Source of the DNA: Panulirus ornatus
Taxonomy: Eukaryota; Arthropoda; Malacostraca; Decapoda; Palinuridae
Assembly: GCF_036320965.1 (NCBI RefSeq)
Contig: NC_092232.1
Coordinates: 59,065,374-59,129,373, forward strand
Reading direction: 5' to 3'
DNA length: 64,000 nucleotides
Numbering within the stretch: position 1 is the stretch's first letter; each line of letters opens with the position of its first letter. The notes beneath the pieces are model-generated. The model did not search any database. It was not told where the DNA came from and saw only the letters and a list, made by a program, of their open reading frames with translations. The translations under genes and the position numbers were made by a program. Below are positions 47,560 through 63,472 of this stretch, piece after piece.

Positions 47560-48307
47560 GGTGGATGGGACAGACTGGATATAGTGAAGATCGATAGGTG
47601 GGACAGACAGGGTATAGTGAACATCCATAGATGGGACAGACTGGGTACAGTGAAGATTGATAGATGGGACAGACAGGGTATAGTGAATATCCATAGATGG
47701 GAGCGACAGGGTGTAGTGAAGATGCATAGATGGGACTAACAGGGTACAGTGAAGATTCGTAGATGGGACAAACAGGGTATTGTGAAGATGTGTAGATGGG
47801 ACGGACAGGGTATAGTGAAGATCCATAGATGGGACAGACAGGGTATAGTGAAGATGTGTAGATGGGACACATTTCATAATGAATTGATTGATGGGACAGA
47901 CAGGGTATAGTGAAGATTGATAGATGGGACAGGCTGGGTATAGTGAAGATCCATAGATGTGACAGATGGTATAGCGAAGATGTGTAGACGGGACACATTA
48001 TAATGAATTGATTGATGGGACAGACAGGGGTATAGTGAAGATCCATAGATGGGACAGGCTAGGTGCTGGGTATAGTGAAGATCCAGAGATGGGACAGACA
48101 GGGTATAGTGAAGATGTGTAGATGGGACACACATTATAATGAACTGGTTGATGAGACAGACAGGGTATAGTGAATATTGATAGATGGGACAGGCTGGGTA
48201 TAGTGAAGATCCATATATGGGACAGATGGTATAGTGAAGATGTGTAGACGGGACACACATTATAATGAATTGATTGATGGGACAGACAGGGTATAGTGAA
48301 GATAGAC
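47560..48307 (-). repeat. 34-bp tandem array, right-arm copy, expanded
   Basis: Reverse complement of the array at 26665-27140, ~750 bp against ~475 bp, with several internally duplicated blocks containing ACATTATAATGAATTGATTG. Confidence 0.88.
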
Positions 48308-48386
48308 AGAAGAAAATGTTGGCACAAACAAACAATGGCCAGGTGGTCCTGAGTAGCAGTTCTCTGTTACTTGCAGGCCAGAACTT

Positions 48387-48690
48387 AATGATGGTGAGAG
48401 ATAATGGTTTCTCCCTCTGTAGTGAACATGATGGTGAGAGATAATGGTGTCTCCCTCTGTAGTGAACATGATGGTGAGAGATAATGGTGTCTCCCTCTGT
48501 AGTGAACATGACGGTGAGAGATAATGGTGTCTCCCTCTGTAGTGAACATGACGGTGAGAGATAATGGTGTCTCCCTCTATAGTGAACATGACGGTGAGAG
48601 ATAATGGTGTCTCTCTCTGTAGTGAACATGACGGTGAGAGATAATGGTGTCTCTCTCTGTAGTGAACATGACGGTGAGAGATAATGGTAT
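48387..48690 (-). repeat. 40-bp tandem array, right-arm copy
   Basis: 7-8 units of the reverse complement of 26333-26586, most of them the GAGGGAGAC variant. Confidence 0.9.
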
Positions 48691-48900
48691 CTATGATTCG
48701 GTACGTAGAACTCACATGAGATTAATCAGATATATGATTATGAGCAGAAAAAGATGTTATCTATGTGTGATATGCAAGAGGAGGAAAACTACTCCCACAC
48801 ATCACATTTTACACACATTTCCACAGGACAAAGAAAGGTAAGGGGTATTGTTGTGATGGAATTGGTAAGACATTCATAAATATAAACGTAGGTTATGAAT

Positions 48901-51408
48901 CTACTGTTCTTGTAGTACTACAGGCATTGAACCTTGTTCTTGTAGTACTACAAGCATTGAACCTTGTTCTTGTAGTACTACAGGCATTGAACCTTGTTCT
49001 TGTAGTACTACAAGCATTGAACCTTGTTCTTGTAGTACTACAAGCATTGAACCTTGTTCTTGTAGTACTACAAGCATTGAACCTTGTTCTTGTAGTACTA
49101 CAAGCATTGAACCTTGTTCTTGTAGTGCTACAGGCACTGAACCTTGTTCTTGTAGTACTACAGGCATTGAACCTTTTTCTTGTAGTACTACAAGCATTGA
49201 ACCTTGTTCTTGTAGTACTACAAACATTGAACCTTGTTTCTGTAGTATTACAAGCATTGAACCTTGTTTCTGTAGTACTACAAGCATTGAACCTTGTTCT
49301 TGTAGTACTACAAGCATTGAACCTTGTTCTTGTAGTACTACAGGCATTGAACCTTGTTCTTGTAGTACTACAAGCATTGAACCTTGTTCTTGTAGTACTA
49401 CAGGCATTGAACCTTCTTCTTGTAGTACTACAAGCATTGAAACTTGTTCTTGTAGTACTACAAGCATTGAACCTTGTTCTTGTAGTACTACAGGCACTGA
49501 ACCTTGTTCTTGTAGTACTACAGGCATTGAACCTTGTTCTTGTAGTACTACAAGCATTGAACCTTGTTCTTGTAGTAATACAGTCATTGAACCTTGTTCT
49601 TGTAGTACTACAAGCATTGAACCTTGTTCTTGTAGTACTACAAGCATTGAACCTTGTTCTTGTAGTACTACAAGCATTGAACCTTGTTCTTGTAGTACTA
49701 CAAGCATTGAACCTTGTTCTTGTAGTACTACAGGCATTGAACCTTGTTCTTGTAGTATTACAGGCACTGAATCTTGTTCTTGTAGTACTACAGGCATTGA
49801 ACCTTGTTCTTGTAGTACTACAAGCATTGAACCTTGTTCTTGTAGTACTACAGTCATTGAACCTTGTTCTTGTAGTACTACAAGCATTGAACCTTGTTCT
49901 TGTAGTACTACAAGCATTGAACCTTGTTCTTGTAGTACTACAAGCATTGAACCTTGTTCTTGTAGTACTACAAGCATTGAACCTTGTTCTTGTAGTACTA
50001 CAAGCACTGAACCTTGTTCTTTTAGTACTACAGGCATTGAACCTTGTTCTTGTAGTACTACAAGCATTGAACCTTGTTCTTGTAGTACTACAGGCATTGA
50101 ACCTTGTTCTGTAGTACTACAAGTATTGAACCTTGTTCTTGTAGTACTACAAGCATTGAACCTTGTTCTTGTAGTACTACAAGCATTGAACCTTGTTCTT
50201 GTAGTACTACAAGCATTGAACCTTGTTCTTGTAGTACTACAGGCACTGAACCTTGTTCTTGTAGTACTACAGGCATTGAACCTTGTTCTTGTAGTACTAC
50301 AAGCATTGAACCTTGTTCTTGTAGTACTACAGGCATTGAACCTTGTTCTTATAGTACTACAGGCATTGAACCTTGTTCTTGTAGTACTACAAGCATTGAA
50401 CCTTGTTCTTGTAGTACTACAAGCATTGAACCTTGTTCTTGTAGTACTACAAGCATTGAACCTTGTTCTTGTAGTACTACAAGGAACCTTGTTCTTGTAC
50501 TACAGGCATTGAACCTTGTTCTTGTAGTACTACAAGCATTGAACCTTGTTCTTGTAGTACTACAAGCATTGAACATTGTTCTTGTAGTACTACAAGCACT
50601 GAACCTTGTTCTTGTACTACAAGCATTGAACCCTGTTCTTGTAGTACTACAAGCATTGAACCTTGTCCTTGTAGTACTACAAGCATTGAACCTTGTTCTT
50701 GTAGTACTACAGGCACTGAACCTTGTTCTTGTAGTACTACAGGCATTGAACCTTGTTCTTGTAGTACTACAAGCATTGAACCTTGTTCTTGTAGTACTAC
50801 AAGCATTGAACCTTGTTCTTGTAGTACTACAAGCACTGAACCTTGTTCTTGTACTACAAGCATTGAACCTTGTTCTTGTAGTACTACAAGCATTGAATCT
50901 TGTTCTTGTAGTACTACAAGCATTGAACCTTGTTCTTGTAGTACTACAAGCATTGAACCTTGTTCTTGTAGTACTACAGGCACCGAACCTTGTTCTTGTA
51001 GTACTACAGGCATTGAACCTTGTTCTTGTAGTACTACAAGCATTGAACCTTTTTCTTGTAGTACTACAAGCATTGAACCTTGTTCTTGTAGTACTACAAG
51101 CATTGAATCTTGTTCTTGTAGTACTACAAGCATTGAACCTTGTTCTTTTAGTACTACAAGCACTGAACCTTGTTCTTGTACTACAAGCATTGAACCTTGT
51201 TCTTGTAGTACTACAAGCATTGAACCTTGTTCTTGTAGTACTACAAGCATTGAACCTTGTTCTTGTAGTACTATAAGCATTGAACCTTGTTCTTGTACTA
51301 CAAGCATTGAACCTTGTTCTTGTAGTATTACAAGCATTGAACCTTGTTCTTGTAGTACTACAAGCATTGAACCTTGTTCTTGTAGTACTGCAAGCATTGA
51401 ACCTTGTT
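48901..51408 (-). repeat. 30-bp palindrome-bearing array, right arm, ~83 copies
   Basis: Same unit as 25266-26112 but three times as many copies. Some units lose 6 bp (TTGTACTACAAG in place of the full palindrome) at 50495, 50600, 50850, 51175 and 51290, spaced ~120-350 bp apart, marking a higher-order duplication. Long frames on both strands (up to 398 codons) are not genes. Confidence 0.95.
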
Positions 51409-51448
51409 CTTGAAATGTTGGCTTGGGATGTGTGGGTGTGTATGTTTG

Positions 51449-51545
51449 CGTGTGTGGAACAGAGAAGGGGGCCAAGTGATGCTTTCTCTCAATGGCTCAG
51501 TCCTCTGTTCTTAACGCTACCTCGCTAACGAGGGAAATGGGGAGG
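51449..51545 (+). mobile_element. SINE tail fragment, right-arm copy
   Basis: Counterpart of 25141-25235: GGAACAGAGAAGGGGGCCAA, TCCTCTGTTCTTAACGCTAC, CTCGCTAACGAGGGAAATGG. Confidence 0.75.
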
Positions 51546-52680
51546 AGTGGGGGAGGGAGGGATGGGTAATGTGTGGCCAGCAAGTAGGTGTTGCCGCCAT
51601 ATTGGAAATGTTAGCTATTTACGCACATCATGACGTTGCATAACATTTAACATTTTATGAATAGTAGTGACGTTGCTTAGTAATCTAGGATAGTATGAAC
51701 CAATGTTTTGTTTTATTTAGCAATTACAGGTGAGCAACTGATATTAATCGTGGCACATGTGGCATTTTTCCCCAGCCCCTCCAGCCCACTCTCTCACTCC
51801 AAATACCCACTCACCTCAAGCTTGGTCACAGCAAATTTGTAAGTTATCTATAATTTTATTCCCTCCAGAATAACATAACATTTTGTTAGTGCTTTTGGAA
51901 GCATCTAGAATAAGCGGGGCAGTGTAATGTGATGTTACAAAAGTGTCACAATGTGGCATCACAGGCGGCAGCGTCAGCTAGCACATCCACCTTAATTCAC
52001 CAAAGGAAGTAAGTTATTTAACAACTAATGCCGCCCAGCCAAATGTATTCATGTCTATAAAACGAATAAAACTTAAAATACGGACTTATGATTTGCTTTT
52101 TATGAAGAGAAACTCTGCAAAGACAAAGAAGACCTGGGGACGTGAGAGGAGGAGGTAGTTGCCAGATACCGCGATATTTGTCCAAAACATTTTGCAGACT
52201 ATGACGTCACTACTTGAGGTAATGTACCGGCTGGAGTGATGACGTCATGGAGGAGGTTGACGTCACCAGGTGTGTTGTTGTACCTGGAGTATTGTTAGTG
52301 TTGTGGCAGGTGATGACTCATCTTATTTCCAATCAGCCACCCAGTGTTCACTACCATCCTGGATGGTGGTCAAAATATAGTCAACAATATTAGTAATGAT
52401 GGCGTTATTTTAGGTGACATTAATGGCGGCGGCTGTATTGGTAAGTTGGCGACTCATATAATAATGTGAGAGAAGTTGTCTCATGCTAACGTGAGTACCT
52501 GACCTTGTTCACACTTCAAATGTCAATATATCATCATGTATGTGTAGTGATGATGATGATGAACATTAATGATGGTGTAAACATGACCCAGAAAGATGGG
52601 CCAGGAAGATGATGGCTATTAGACACATTGGTTGTGGCAAGAAATATTGTGGACACCAAGTTAGCGGCGTAAGATATAGA
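51546..52680. other. Right-arm non-coding stretch, collinear with 24001-25140
   Basis: No gene seen. The three TGACGTCA octamers of the left arm are retained near 52200-52265. Confidence 0.55.
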
Positions 52681-54105
52681 ACATGGGACACCTGCACTCA
52701 CACCCACCCACCCACAGAACATGGCACACCTGCACTCACACCCACCACCCACAGAACATGGGACACCTGCACTCACACCCACCACCCACAGAACATGGGA
52801 CATCTGCACTCACACCCACCCACCCACAGAACATGGCACACCTGCACTCACACCCACCCACCCACAGAACATGGCACACCTGCACTCACACACACCACCC
52901 ACAGAACATGGGACACCTGCACTCACACCCACCCACCCACAGAACATGGGACACCTGCACTCACACACACCACCCACAGAACATGGGACACCTGCACTCA
53001 CACCCACCCACCCACAGAACATGGGACACCTGCACTCACACACACCCACAGAACATGGGACACCTGCACTCACACACACCCACCCACAGAACATGGGACA
53101 CCTGCACTCACACACACCACCCACAGAACATGGCACACCTGCACTCACACACACCACCCACAGAACATGGGACACCTGCACTCACACCCACCCACAGAAC
53201 ATGGGACACCTGCACTCACACCCACCCACCCACAGAACATGGCACACCTGCACTCACACCCACCCACCCACAGAACATGGGACACCTGCACTCACACCCA
53301 CCCACAGAACATGGGACACCTGCACTCACACCCACCCACCCACAGAACATGGCACACCTGCACTCACACACACCACCCACAGAACATGGGACACCTGCAC
53401 TCACACCCACCCACCCACAGAACATGGCACACCTGCACTCACACCCACCACCCACAGAACATGGGACACCTGCACTCACACCCACCCACAGAACATGGGA
53501 CACCTGCACTCACACCCACCCACCCACAGAACATGGGACACCTGCACTCACACCCACCCACCCACAGAACATGGGACACTTACACTCACACCCACCCACC
53601 CACAGAACATGGGACACCTGCACTCACACCCACCCACCCACAGAACATGGGACACCTACACTCACACCCACCCACAGAACATGGCACACCTGCACTCACA
53701 CCCACCCACAGAACATGGGACACCTGCACTCACACCCACCCACCCACAGAACATGGGACACCTGCACTCACACACACCACCCACAGAACATGGGACACCT
53801 GCACTCACACCCACCACCCACAGAACATGGGACACCTACACTCACACCCACCATCCACAGAACATGGGACACCTGCACTCACACACACCACCCACAGAAC
53901 ATGGGACACCTGCACTCACACACACCCACAGAACATGGGACACCTGCACTCACACACACCCACAGAACATGGGACACCTGCACTCACACACACCCACAGA
54001 ACATGGGACACCTGCACTCACACACACCCACCCACAGAACATGGGACACCTGCACTCACACACACCCACAGAAATGGGACACCTGCACTCACACACACCC
54101 ACCCA
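52681..54105 (-). repeat. ~37-bp tandem array, right-arm copy
   Basis: Reverse complement of 21966-24000, ~600 bp shorter. It has more 33-bp units and more ACACACACCCAC variants. Confidence 0.95.
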
Positions 54106-54639
54106 CACACCTACCCACCCACACACCCATCCACCCACGCACACAACTGACCCCCTGCCAACCACCTAGCCACCCACATAACTAACAGCCAGCCAGCCAC
54201 CCAGCCACCCACATAACTAACAGCCACCCAGCCACCCACATAACTGCCACCCACCCACCCAGCCACCCACATAACTAACAGCCACCCACCCACCCATATA
54301 ACTGACCCCCAGCCACCCAGCCAGCTAGCCAGCCAGCCAGCCAGCCACTAGTGTGAGCCACATAATATGTAGCAGAGGAGGATGGTACAACTGGTGTCGA
54401 CCAGCTGCTCTCCTTCTGGCAGCTGGTCGTTTTCTGTGATGAGAAAACGTTGTGTACTGACGCCCCGTACAGCAGCAGGTCAGGTTGGGCCACAACCCTG
54501 AGCCATTTGACGTGGTGGTGGTCCACAAGTGCCCCACCCACAGGTCGGGGTGTTAAGGTGTGGTAGTTTGAGCCCCACTGGGCAACATCCCCTCCCTGCC
54601 TGACCTGAACATGAATCCTCCACACTTGCCACATCACTG
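54106..54639 (-). repeat. CCAGCCACCCA simple repeats and single-copy flank
   Basis: Counterpart of 21396-21965, shorter in the simple-repeat part. No gene. Confidence 0.7.
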
Positions 54640-54968
54640 ATGATGATGACGTCAACACATCATGACCTCATCATCATGTCATCACCGACGTCAACACCAC
54701 CACATCATACTTGCTGACATCATCATTATCATGTCATCACTGACGTCAACACCACCACATCATCATCATCATCATGTCATCACTGATGACGTCAACACCA
54801 CCACATCATCATGACCTCATCATCATCATCATCATGTCATCACTGACGTCAACACCACCACATCATACTTGCTGACCTCATCATCATCATCATCATCATG
54901 TCATCACTGATGATGACGTCAACACCACCACATCATGACGTCATCATCATCATCATCATCATGTCATC
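54640..54968 (-). repeat. CRE-rich array, right arm, truncated
   Basis: GACGTCAACACCACCACATC units with about six TGACGTCA octamers. It stops at 54968, where LINE sequence begins. Confidence 0.8.
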
Positions 54969-56605
<1,637 letters not shown>

Positions 56606-56837
56606 ACAAAACCCTCATAGCACACAGGAAAGCTGCTCAGTCGTGGTTAGCTCACATGTTTTCACTAACATCGAGAGTTAAGTAGTACAAATGCCATTTC
56701 AAAATGCTTGGGACACTTCAATTTGTTCTTGTATGAAAACATACAACTGAAGCAAGTCAGTCTTTTATAAGGTTAAAACTACTAATGATATTAGAATAAC
56801 ATGCAAATTTATGATGAACGAATGAAAATGGGCCTTG

Positions 56838-57378
56838 ATGGCTAGGCTAAGACCATTTATCGTTGTCCATGATAGTAAGGCTAAGATCATTTATCATTTA
56901 CCATGATGGCTAGGCTAAGATCATTTATCGCTGACCATGATAGTAAGGCTAAGATCATTTATCATTTACCATGATGGCTAGGCTAAGATCATATATCATT
57001 TACCATGATGGTTAGGCTAAGATGACTTATCGTTGTCCATGATGGTTAGGCTAAGATCACTTATAGTTGTCCATAATGTATAGGCTAAGATCATTCATCG
57101 TTGTCCATTATAGCTAGGCTAAGATCATTTATCGCTGTCCATGATGGTTAGGCTAAGATCATTTATCATTTTCCATGATGGCTAGGCTAGGATCATTTAT
57201 CGTTGTCCATGATAACTAAGCTAAGATAATTTATCGCTGTCCTTGATAGCTAGGCTAAGGTCATTTATCGCTGTCCATGATTGCTAGGCTAAGGTCATTT
57301 ATCGTTGTCCATGATAACTAAGCTAAGATAATTTATTGCTGTCCTTGATAGCTAGGCTAAGGTCATTTATCGTCTATG
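56838..57378 (-). repeat. 34-bp tandem array, right-arm copy
   Basis: ~16 units, counterpart of 15604-16190, with a locally repeated block containing GATAACTAAGCTAAGATAAT. Confidence 0.9.
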
Positions 57379-57728
57379 ATGCAGTCTGGGCCCAGCCCGA
57401 GCTGTAGGGGATAGAAGACCTCCAAGATAATACTAGCCAGACTCTAAGAACATTTAAGATCATAAGAACATTATCCAGTCGTCTTTTACTTATCAGGAAA
57501 TACGTTTGTATGCAACTCTTAGCTGATAAGAGATGTTTGATCTCTTATCACCCAGAACTCACCACGAGGAGGTGGTTGCATGTCGAGTTCCATAATTTTT
57601 TCCCGTTTTAAACAAATATTTTAATTTCCTCTAAAATAAACGTCTATCCCGTTTTAAGATATGTAAAAATAATAATTTCCTCTAAAACAAAGTTGTTATT
57701 GTGAGGTAGATAGTTGAGGAAGGGCACC

Positions 57729-58583
57729 TCATTTCCTGCCCTTCCTCTGGTTCCGTTGGCCCCCTCCTCTGGTACGCCTCCGGCGGACTGACCTCATCAC
57801 CTTCTTCAGCTCACCAATAATAAGTGGCAGAGCTGGTCTCTCTGAGGGGTCGCTGTGGGTCGCTGTTTGGTAAAGATCCTGGAGGCTTTCCCGCACACCC
57901 TGCTTCCTGACCAGGATGGACACGTGCCTCATTAGATGCCCAAAAGAGAAGACGTCACTGGCTGGGGAGACCGGCTTGCGCTCCCTGACCTCAGGGGCCA
58001 ACCACAGGTCAGGAACATTGTACTCAACGCAGCTTCCCTTCTTAACGCTCAAGCCGAAGTCGATGATGTGAAACTCTGGCTTCTCACCCATCGTCACGGT
58101 CACATTCTCGACCTTGACGTCATTATGGACAATGTTTTTCTTATGGATTTCCATCAGCCGACGAGCGACCATGATGGCGGACTCGACCAGTTCCTCGTCC
58201 GACCGACATGTTCTCATGTACTTATCATAAGGCTGGCCAGTGTGGCTTAAGATGATCAGTGGAGGGTTGCGGCACACTGCTCGAAGGAGAGGGGCTCCTC
58301 CAGCCCCAGCCAGTCTCCTGTGAACGTCGGCTTCATCCATAAGACTTTTCCAACTCACTCCGTCGAGAAGGGTTTTGATGACGCAACACGATCCACGGAA
58401 CAACACCGTTTCAATCTTGGCGTTGCCTCCCCGACCCACCTCTCTCATAACCACCAGGTCATTCACATCCTTCTGGGTCAACTTTACAACTGGAACACTC
58501 ATTTTGATTCCAGCCTGAGGCGCACTTACCAAATTTTCTTGCCGGAGAGTGTGAGAGGAGATGTTGTCGGTACGGAGTCCCAT
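57729..58583 (-). CDS. Intronless protein kinase, right-arm copy
   Basis: Full-length 284-codon counterpart of 14403-15257. Only three bases differ over the gene, all changing residues: S78 to W after the VIK lysine, I87 to V in helix C, and V263 to M beyond the domain. There are no silent differences. Catalytic D155, DFG and APE are retained. The promoter (CRE palindrome 58630-58651, TATATAAG 58616-58623) and the 3' flank to ~57390 are identical. Confidence 0.88.
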   Translation of the reverse strand: MGLRTDNISSHTLRQENLVSAPQAGIKMSVPVVKLTQKDVNDLVVMREVGRGGNAKIETVLFRGSCCVIKTLLDGVSWKSLMDEADVHRRLAGAGGAPLLRAVCRNPPLIILSHTGQPYDKYMRTCRSDEELVESAIMVARRLMEIHKKNIVHNDVKVENVTVTMGEKPEFHIIDFGLSVKKGSCVEYNVPDLWLAPEVRERKPVSPASDVFSFGHLMRHVSILVRKQGVRESLQDLYQTATHSDPSERPALPLIIGELKKVMRSVRRRRTRGGGQRNQRKGRK

Positions 58584-58615
58584 CCTCAAATGATTACACT
58601 TCTCTCGCCGCCGGC

Positions 58616-58651
58616 CTTATATACCCCTAGGTTATGTGACGTCACATAACC
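58616..58651 (-). promoter_or_regulatory. TATA box and CRE palindrome, right-arm kinase
   Basis: Minus strand: the 22-bp CRE palindrome (58651-58630) then TATATAAG (58623-58616), spaced exactly as in the left arm. Confidence 0.68.
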
Positions 58652-59787
<1,136 letters not shown>

Positions 59788-59790
<3 letters not shown>

Positions 59791-60849
59791 GGTAAACTTT
59801 AAGGCTGGCCGGGGTGTACTGGTGATGCCTTTGACCTAAAATATAAGTTCAAGCCCGTAGGCCGACCCTGCACTTAGCTTGAATCCTTTTGTGTTCACTA
59901 TAATCTTTTTTACTACATCTCCTCTACTTAATCCCTTTATCTTCACTATGCAAGGCTTATTATAATCTTCACTACAACCTCATCTTCATATGACCTTATC
60001 TTGACTAAGCTGGTTTCAAGGAAGGCTTTAGATTTTACCCGCTCACACAAACAACGTACTTACACGGGGCCCCACGAGTGTAAAACCCCCTCCTAATACA
60101 GTGCAAATAGATGATTACACAAACCTACACACCACCACCACCACTAACAATACACAGAGAAATAGCCTTTTTGATTGGTTTTGGATCGGCCCTTGAACGG
60201 AGTTTGGAGGATTTGGGGGATCAAGTCAATAAGGTTAAGTTCACTACAACCTCATATTCACTAACGTGAATCTTCACTACCAGCTTATTTTCACTTAATT
60301 ATACCTTCACTATACCCTCTTCTTCACTACACCGTTATTTCTACCATACCATCATCATTGTACTCCCTGATGTTCACTAGAAATAGTTCTTATCTTCACT
60401 ACATAATCATTCTGAATAAACTTTACTCCTTGATAACCCTTATCTCTACTACATTCGTATCTTCGCCACAACCTATCTTGACAGTATCCTTATCATCACT
60501 ATACTCTTCCTCACTACACTCTCAACATCACTCTCCTGTTTACCGAACTTAGTTCAAAGTCTGACTTGAACGTAGCTTTGGAAAGTTTGTGTTCCTCATT
60601 GTGTTACCTCCTTATCATCATTGTAAAGGCAATTGTAACCTCTCCCTAACTAAACCCTTATCGTCACTACACTCTCATCATTATCATTACTTCTTGATGT
60701 TCAATACAAAATCTCAACATATACATTTATCTTCACTACAGAATAATTTTCATTGCCCCTTAATCTTCATTACTCCTTATTTCAGCTGCATCCGTATCTT
60801 CCATTCATTCTTATATCTTATATTAGTTACATCTTTACAGTATCTTTAT
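59788..60849. repeat. Degenerate CTTATCTTCACTAC-type minisatellite region
   Basis: Counterpart of 10906-11980; loose 25-35 bp repeats, no gene. Confidence 0.55.
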
Positions 60850-61066
60850 ATCTTCTCTGTTCCTTCTTTTGGAAAATTGAAAATGAGAGTAAAGGATTTC
60901 CGGCCTTCTGCTCCCTCCTCTTTAAGTCGCCTTGTACGACACGCAGGGAATACGTGGCAAGTATACTTTCTTCCCTATCCCCAGGGATAACAGCATCTGG
61001 TGTTCCCAGACGGTCACCCATCCAAGTACTAACCAGACCCAACGTTGCTTAACTTCTCTGATCGGA

Positions 61067-61068
<2 letters not shown>
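60850..61068 (-). mobile_element. 5S-headed SINE, right-arm copy
   Basis: Counterpart of 10687-10905 in mirrored orientation. The 5S part is 60989-61068 (minus), abutting (TA)n. Confidence 0.78.

Positions 61069-61149
<81 letters not shown>
61069..61149. repeat. (TA)n microsatellite
   Basis: ~80 bp, counterpart of the ~200-bp tract at 10488-10686. Confidence 0.97.
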
Positions 61150-61151
<2 letters not shown>

Positions 61152-61184
61152 AGACTGAAAACAATGAATTTCCCAAACAAAAAA

Positions 61185-61256
61185 TGGAAGCGCCGGGGTT
61201 TGAACCCGGGACCTCTCGCATGCCAAGCGAGTGCTCTACCACTGAGCTACGCCCCC
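61185..61256 (-). tRNA. Ala-like tRNA, anticodon GGC, better-folding copy
   Basis: Acceptor GGGGGCG pairs fully with CGCTTCC (two G-U pairs), T loop TTCAAAC, anticodon GGC in loop TTGGCAT, discriminator A, then a six-T run. Unlike the left copy, position 1 is G, so this one is structurally intact. Confidence 0.8.
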
Positions 61257-61821
61257 AAGAACATATTTTGTGACATAGTATTATATGAAGCACTGAGATT
61301 ACCACGGCAAAATACTGTTTGACCGACCGTTGCCGACTTGCCGGCAAAATAACCACAGGGTAAATCTCCATGTTGCTGTCGTGTTTTCCTCTTAATTTTC
61401 CACGAAGAAATGAGTTTTACTTTTTTACTTCGATGCAATAGACTGGAACTAAACAATAGACTGGAACTAAACAATAGACTGGAACTAAACAATAGATTGG
61501 AACTAAGCAATAGACGGGAACTAAGCTGACCTGGTATGAGGTCAGAGCCCTCATTATCATCCCTGCTAACTACCGGAAGCAGATTAAGTCGTTCCACAAC
61601 CGATGTCCGGCCCATGTTAACTCTGATGTGCCCAGCAGTTGGAGGAGGATCGCCAGAAGCTTCTGGAAGATTTCAAGGACGTCTTGGTGGACCTGACCCT
61701 TTCAGATAAGGTCGAAAACCCCAATTTATTGTGAAGATCTTCACTATAACGTTGGACGAACATACTGAATGTTGCACACATGTGATGCGGACAAAATGAA
61801 ACAAGAAAAAGACAAAAATTA
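61257..61821. other. Inter-tRNA region, no gene seen
   Basis: Contains a ~16-bp repeat (AATAGACTGGAACTAA) in about five copies at 61437-61520; the left arm has about two at ~10170-10200. No coding evidence. Confidence 0.6.
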
Positions 61822-61893
61822 TGTCTGGTGTGGGTCTCGAACCCACGACCTTAAGTGTGTAAGACTCACGCTCTACCACTGAGCTAACCAGAC
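61822..61893 (-). tRNA. tRNA with UAC anticodon, right-arm copy
   Basis: Same sequence and fold as 9797-9868, with the downstream T-run. Identity between arms over the whole tRNA suggests constraint or conversion. Confidence 0.85.
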
Positions 61894-62036
61894 AATAGAA
61901 AAATACGTCTGTTTCTTCAATTTGAATTAATGAAAATCTTTGCGAGGCAGCGTTTAGAAAAGAGAGATGTCTTTGACGAAATTTACTTGTTTGGCTTATT
62001 CTTCTGTTCCTCATTATCGAAAGTAAACATACTGAT

Positions 62037-62038
<2 letters not shown>

Positions 62039-62124
<86 letters not shown>
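62039..62124. repeat. (TA)n microsatellite
   Basis: ~85 bp next to the SINE. The second flanking tract in this arm (62364-62380) is only ~17 bp. Confidence 0.97.
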
Positions 62125-62127
<3 letters not shown>

Positions 62128-62363
62128 CCCTGGGGATAGGGGAATAAGAATACTTCCCACGTATTCCCTGCGTGTCGTAGAAGGCGACTAAAAGGGGAGG
62201 GAGCGGGGGGCTGGAAATCCTCCCCTCTCGCTTTTTTTTTTTTTTTCCAAAAGAAGGAACAGAGAGGCCAGGTGAGGATATTCCAAAAAAGGCCCAGTCC
62301 TCTGTTCTTAACGCTACCTCGCTAACGCGGGAAATGGCGAATAGTTTAAAAGAAAGAAAGAAC
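62125..62363 (+). mobile_element. SINE copy, flipped relative to the arm
   Basis: Same body and tail as 9300-9537, and also on the plus strand although the arm is inverted. Either the SINE with its TA flanks inverted in one arm, or the two are separate insertions into the same TA tract. Confidence 0.8.
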
Positions 62364-62384
62364 ATATATATATATATATTGGAA

Positions 62385-62880
62385 AGGATCACAATTTTGC
62401 ACGTGATCAAGTATATTCCTTTGAGTCCACGGGGAAAATAAACACGATAAGTTCCCAAGTGCAGATTCGTGTAAAACTCACATCATCAAGGGAGACACAA
62501 GAGAGAAATATAACAGTCAGTTGATATACAACGAAGAGACGTAGCTAGGACGCCATATGGTAAACATGTGATTGTCCAAGACAGACAACAAGCGTATCAT
62601 AAACTTATTATGTGGACAAGAAGGTGAATTGTTTACACATTTTATCAACATTAAAGTTATCCAATTTGTATAGACCATCACTAATATTAAGATTATAATT
62701 CTTTGTGTATTCAGAAATAGAAGATTCAATGATATTTCTCGTGGTGCTGGAGTTAGAGTTAATAACTGAGATGGCATTATTAACTCTAATTCCAGTACCA
62801 CGAGAAATATCATTGAATCTTCTATTATTAAATACACAAAGAATTATATACCTTAAGGAAACCAACATGGCGGTCAAAAA
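62385..62880 (-). mobile_element. PLE end with foldback, right-arm copy
   Basis: Counterpart of 8765-9239 with the same ~80-bp-arm foldback (~62695-62850). The hammerhead-like region at 62451-62494 has TTGATGA in place of CTGATGA and a broken stem III. Confidence 0.72.
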
Positions 62881-62999
62881 TAAGCTTTAGGAATGAAGTT
62901 TATGAATGGAATATCAGTGAGACGATCCAAATGACGAATGAATGAGAGCGTAGTCAACATACAATATAAAAGGACATATTATGAATGGCAACCAGGCAA

Positions 63000-63430
63000 G
63001 TAACGGCCCAACTGAATGGAAGGATTTAAAAGTTCGCGTTATATGACGAATTTTGATAGATTATTCAAATTTCCATTCCAGTTATGAAACTTAATGGTTG
63101 TGTTCAGTTCTAGAGACAGAGTTTAAAGGTTTGTGTTTCAAAGATGAACCACAAAGGATATCGTTAAATTAAGTGACATTAAAATTTGTCAATTAAGTAA
63201 ATCATTTTGTACAATAGCTGTAATTTGACAGAGTTAAAAGTTCGCAGTTTCATTACAATTCTAATTTAAAAGTTTGAGTTTCATTGATGGTTTGCACAAA
63301 CTTAACGTACATTTAATTGTTGTGTTTATATGACGTATCTTAAAGGACTCTGGTAAAATAACGCAGCTGGAAGGTTTACGTTCAAATGACGGTGTTTAAA
63401 TGTTTATTGATGAATGGTAGATTTAAATGG
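63000..63430. repeat. Degenerate minisatellite, right-arm copy
   Basis: Counterpart of 8160-8640. Confidence 0.5.
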
Positions 63431-63472
63431 ATAGATTTTAAGTTCGCGTTTTCATGAGCGACTTTAAACCTT

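Noticed and set aside
48901..51475. VLQEQGSM / LNLVLVVLQA repeat proteins up to 398 codons
   Set aside because: A 30-bp period keeps frames open on both strands; single-base slips switch frame within the array, as expected for non-coding DNA.
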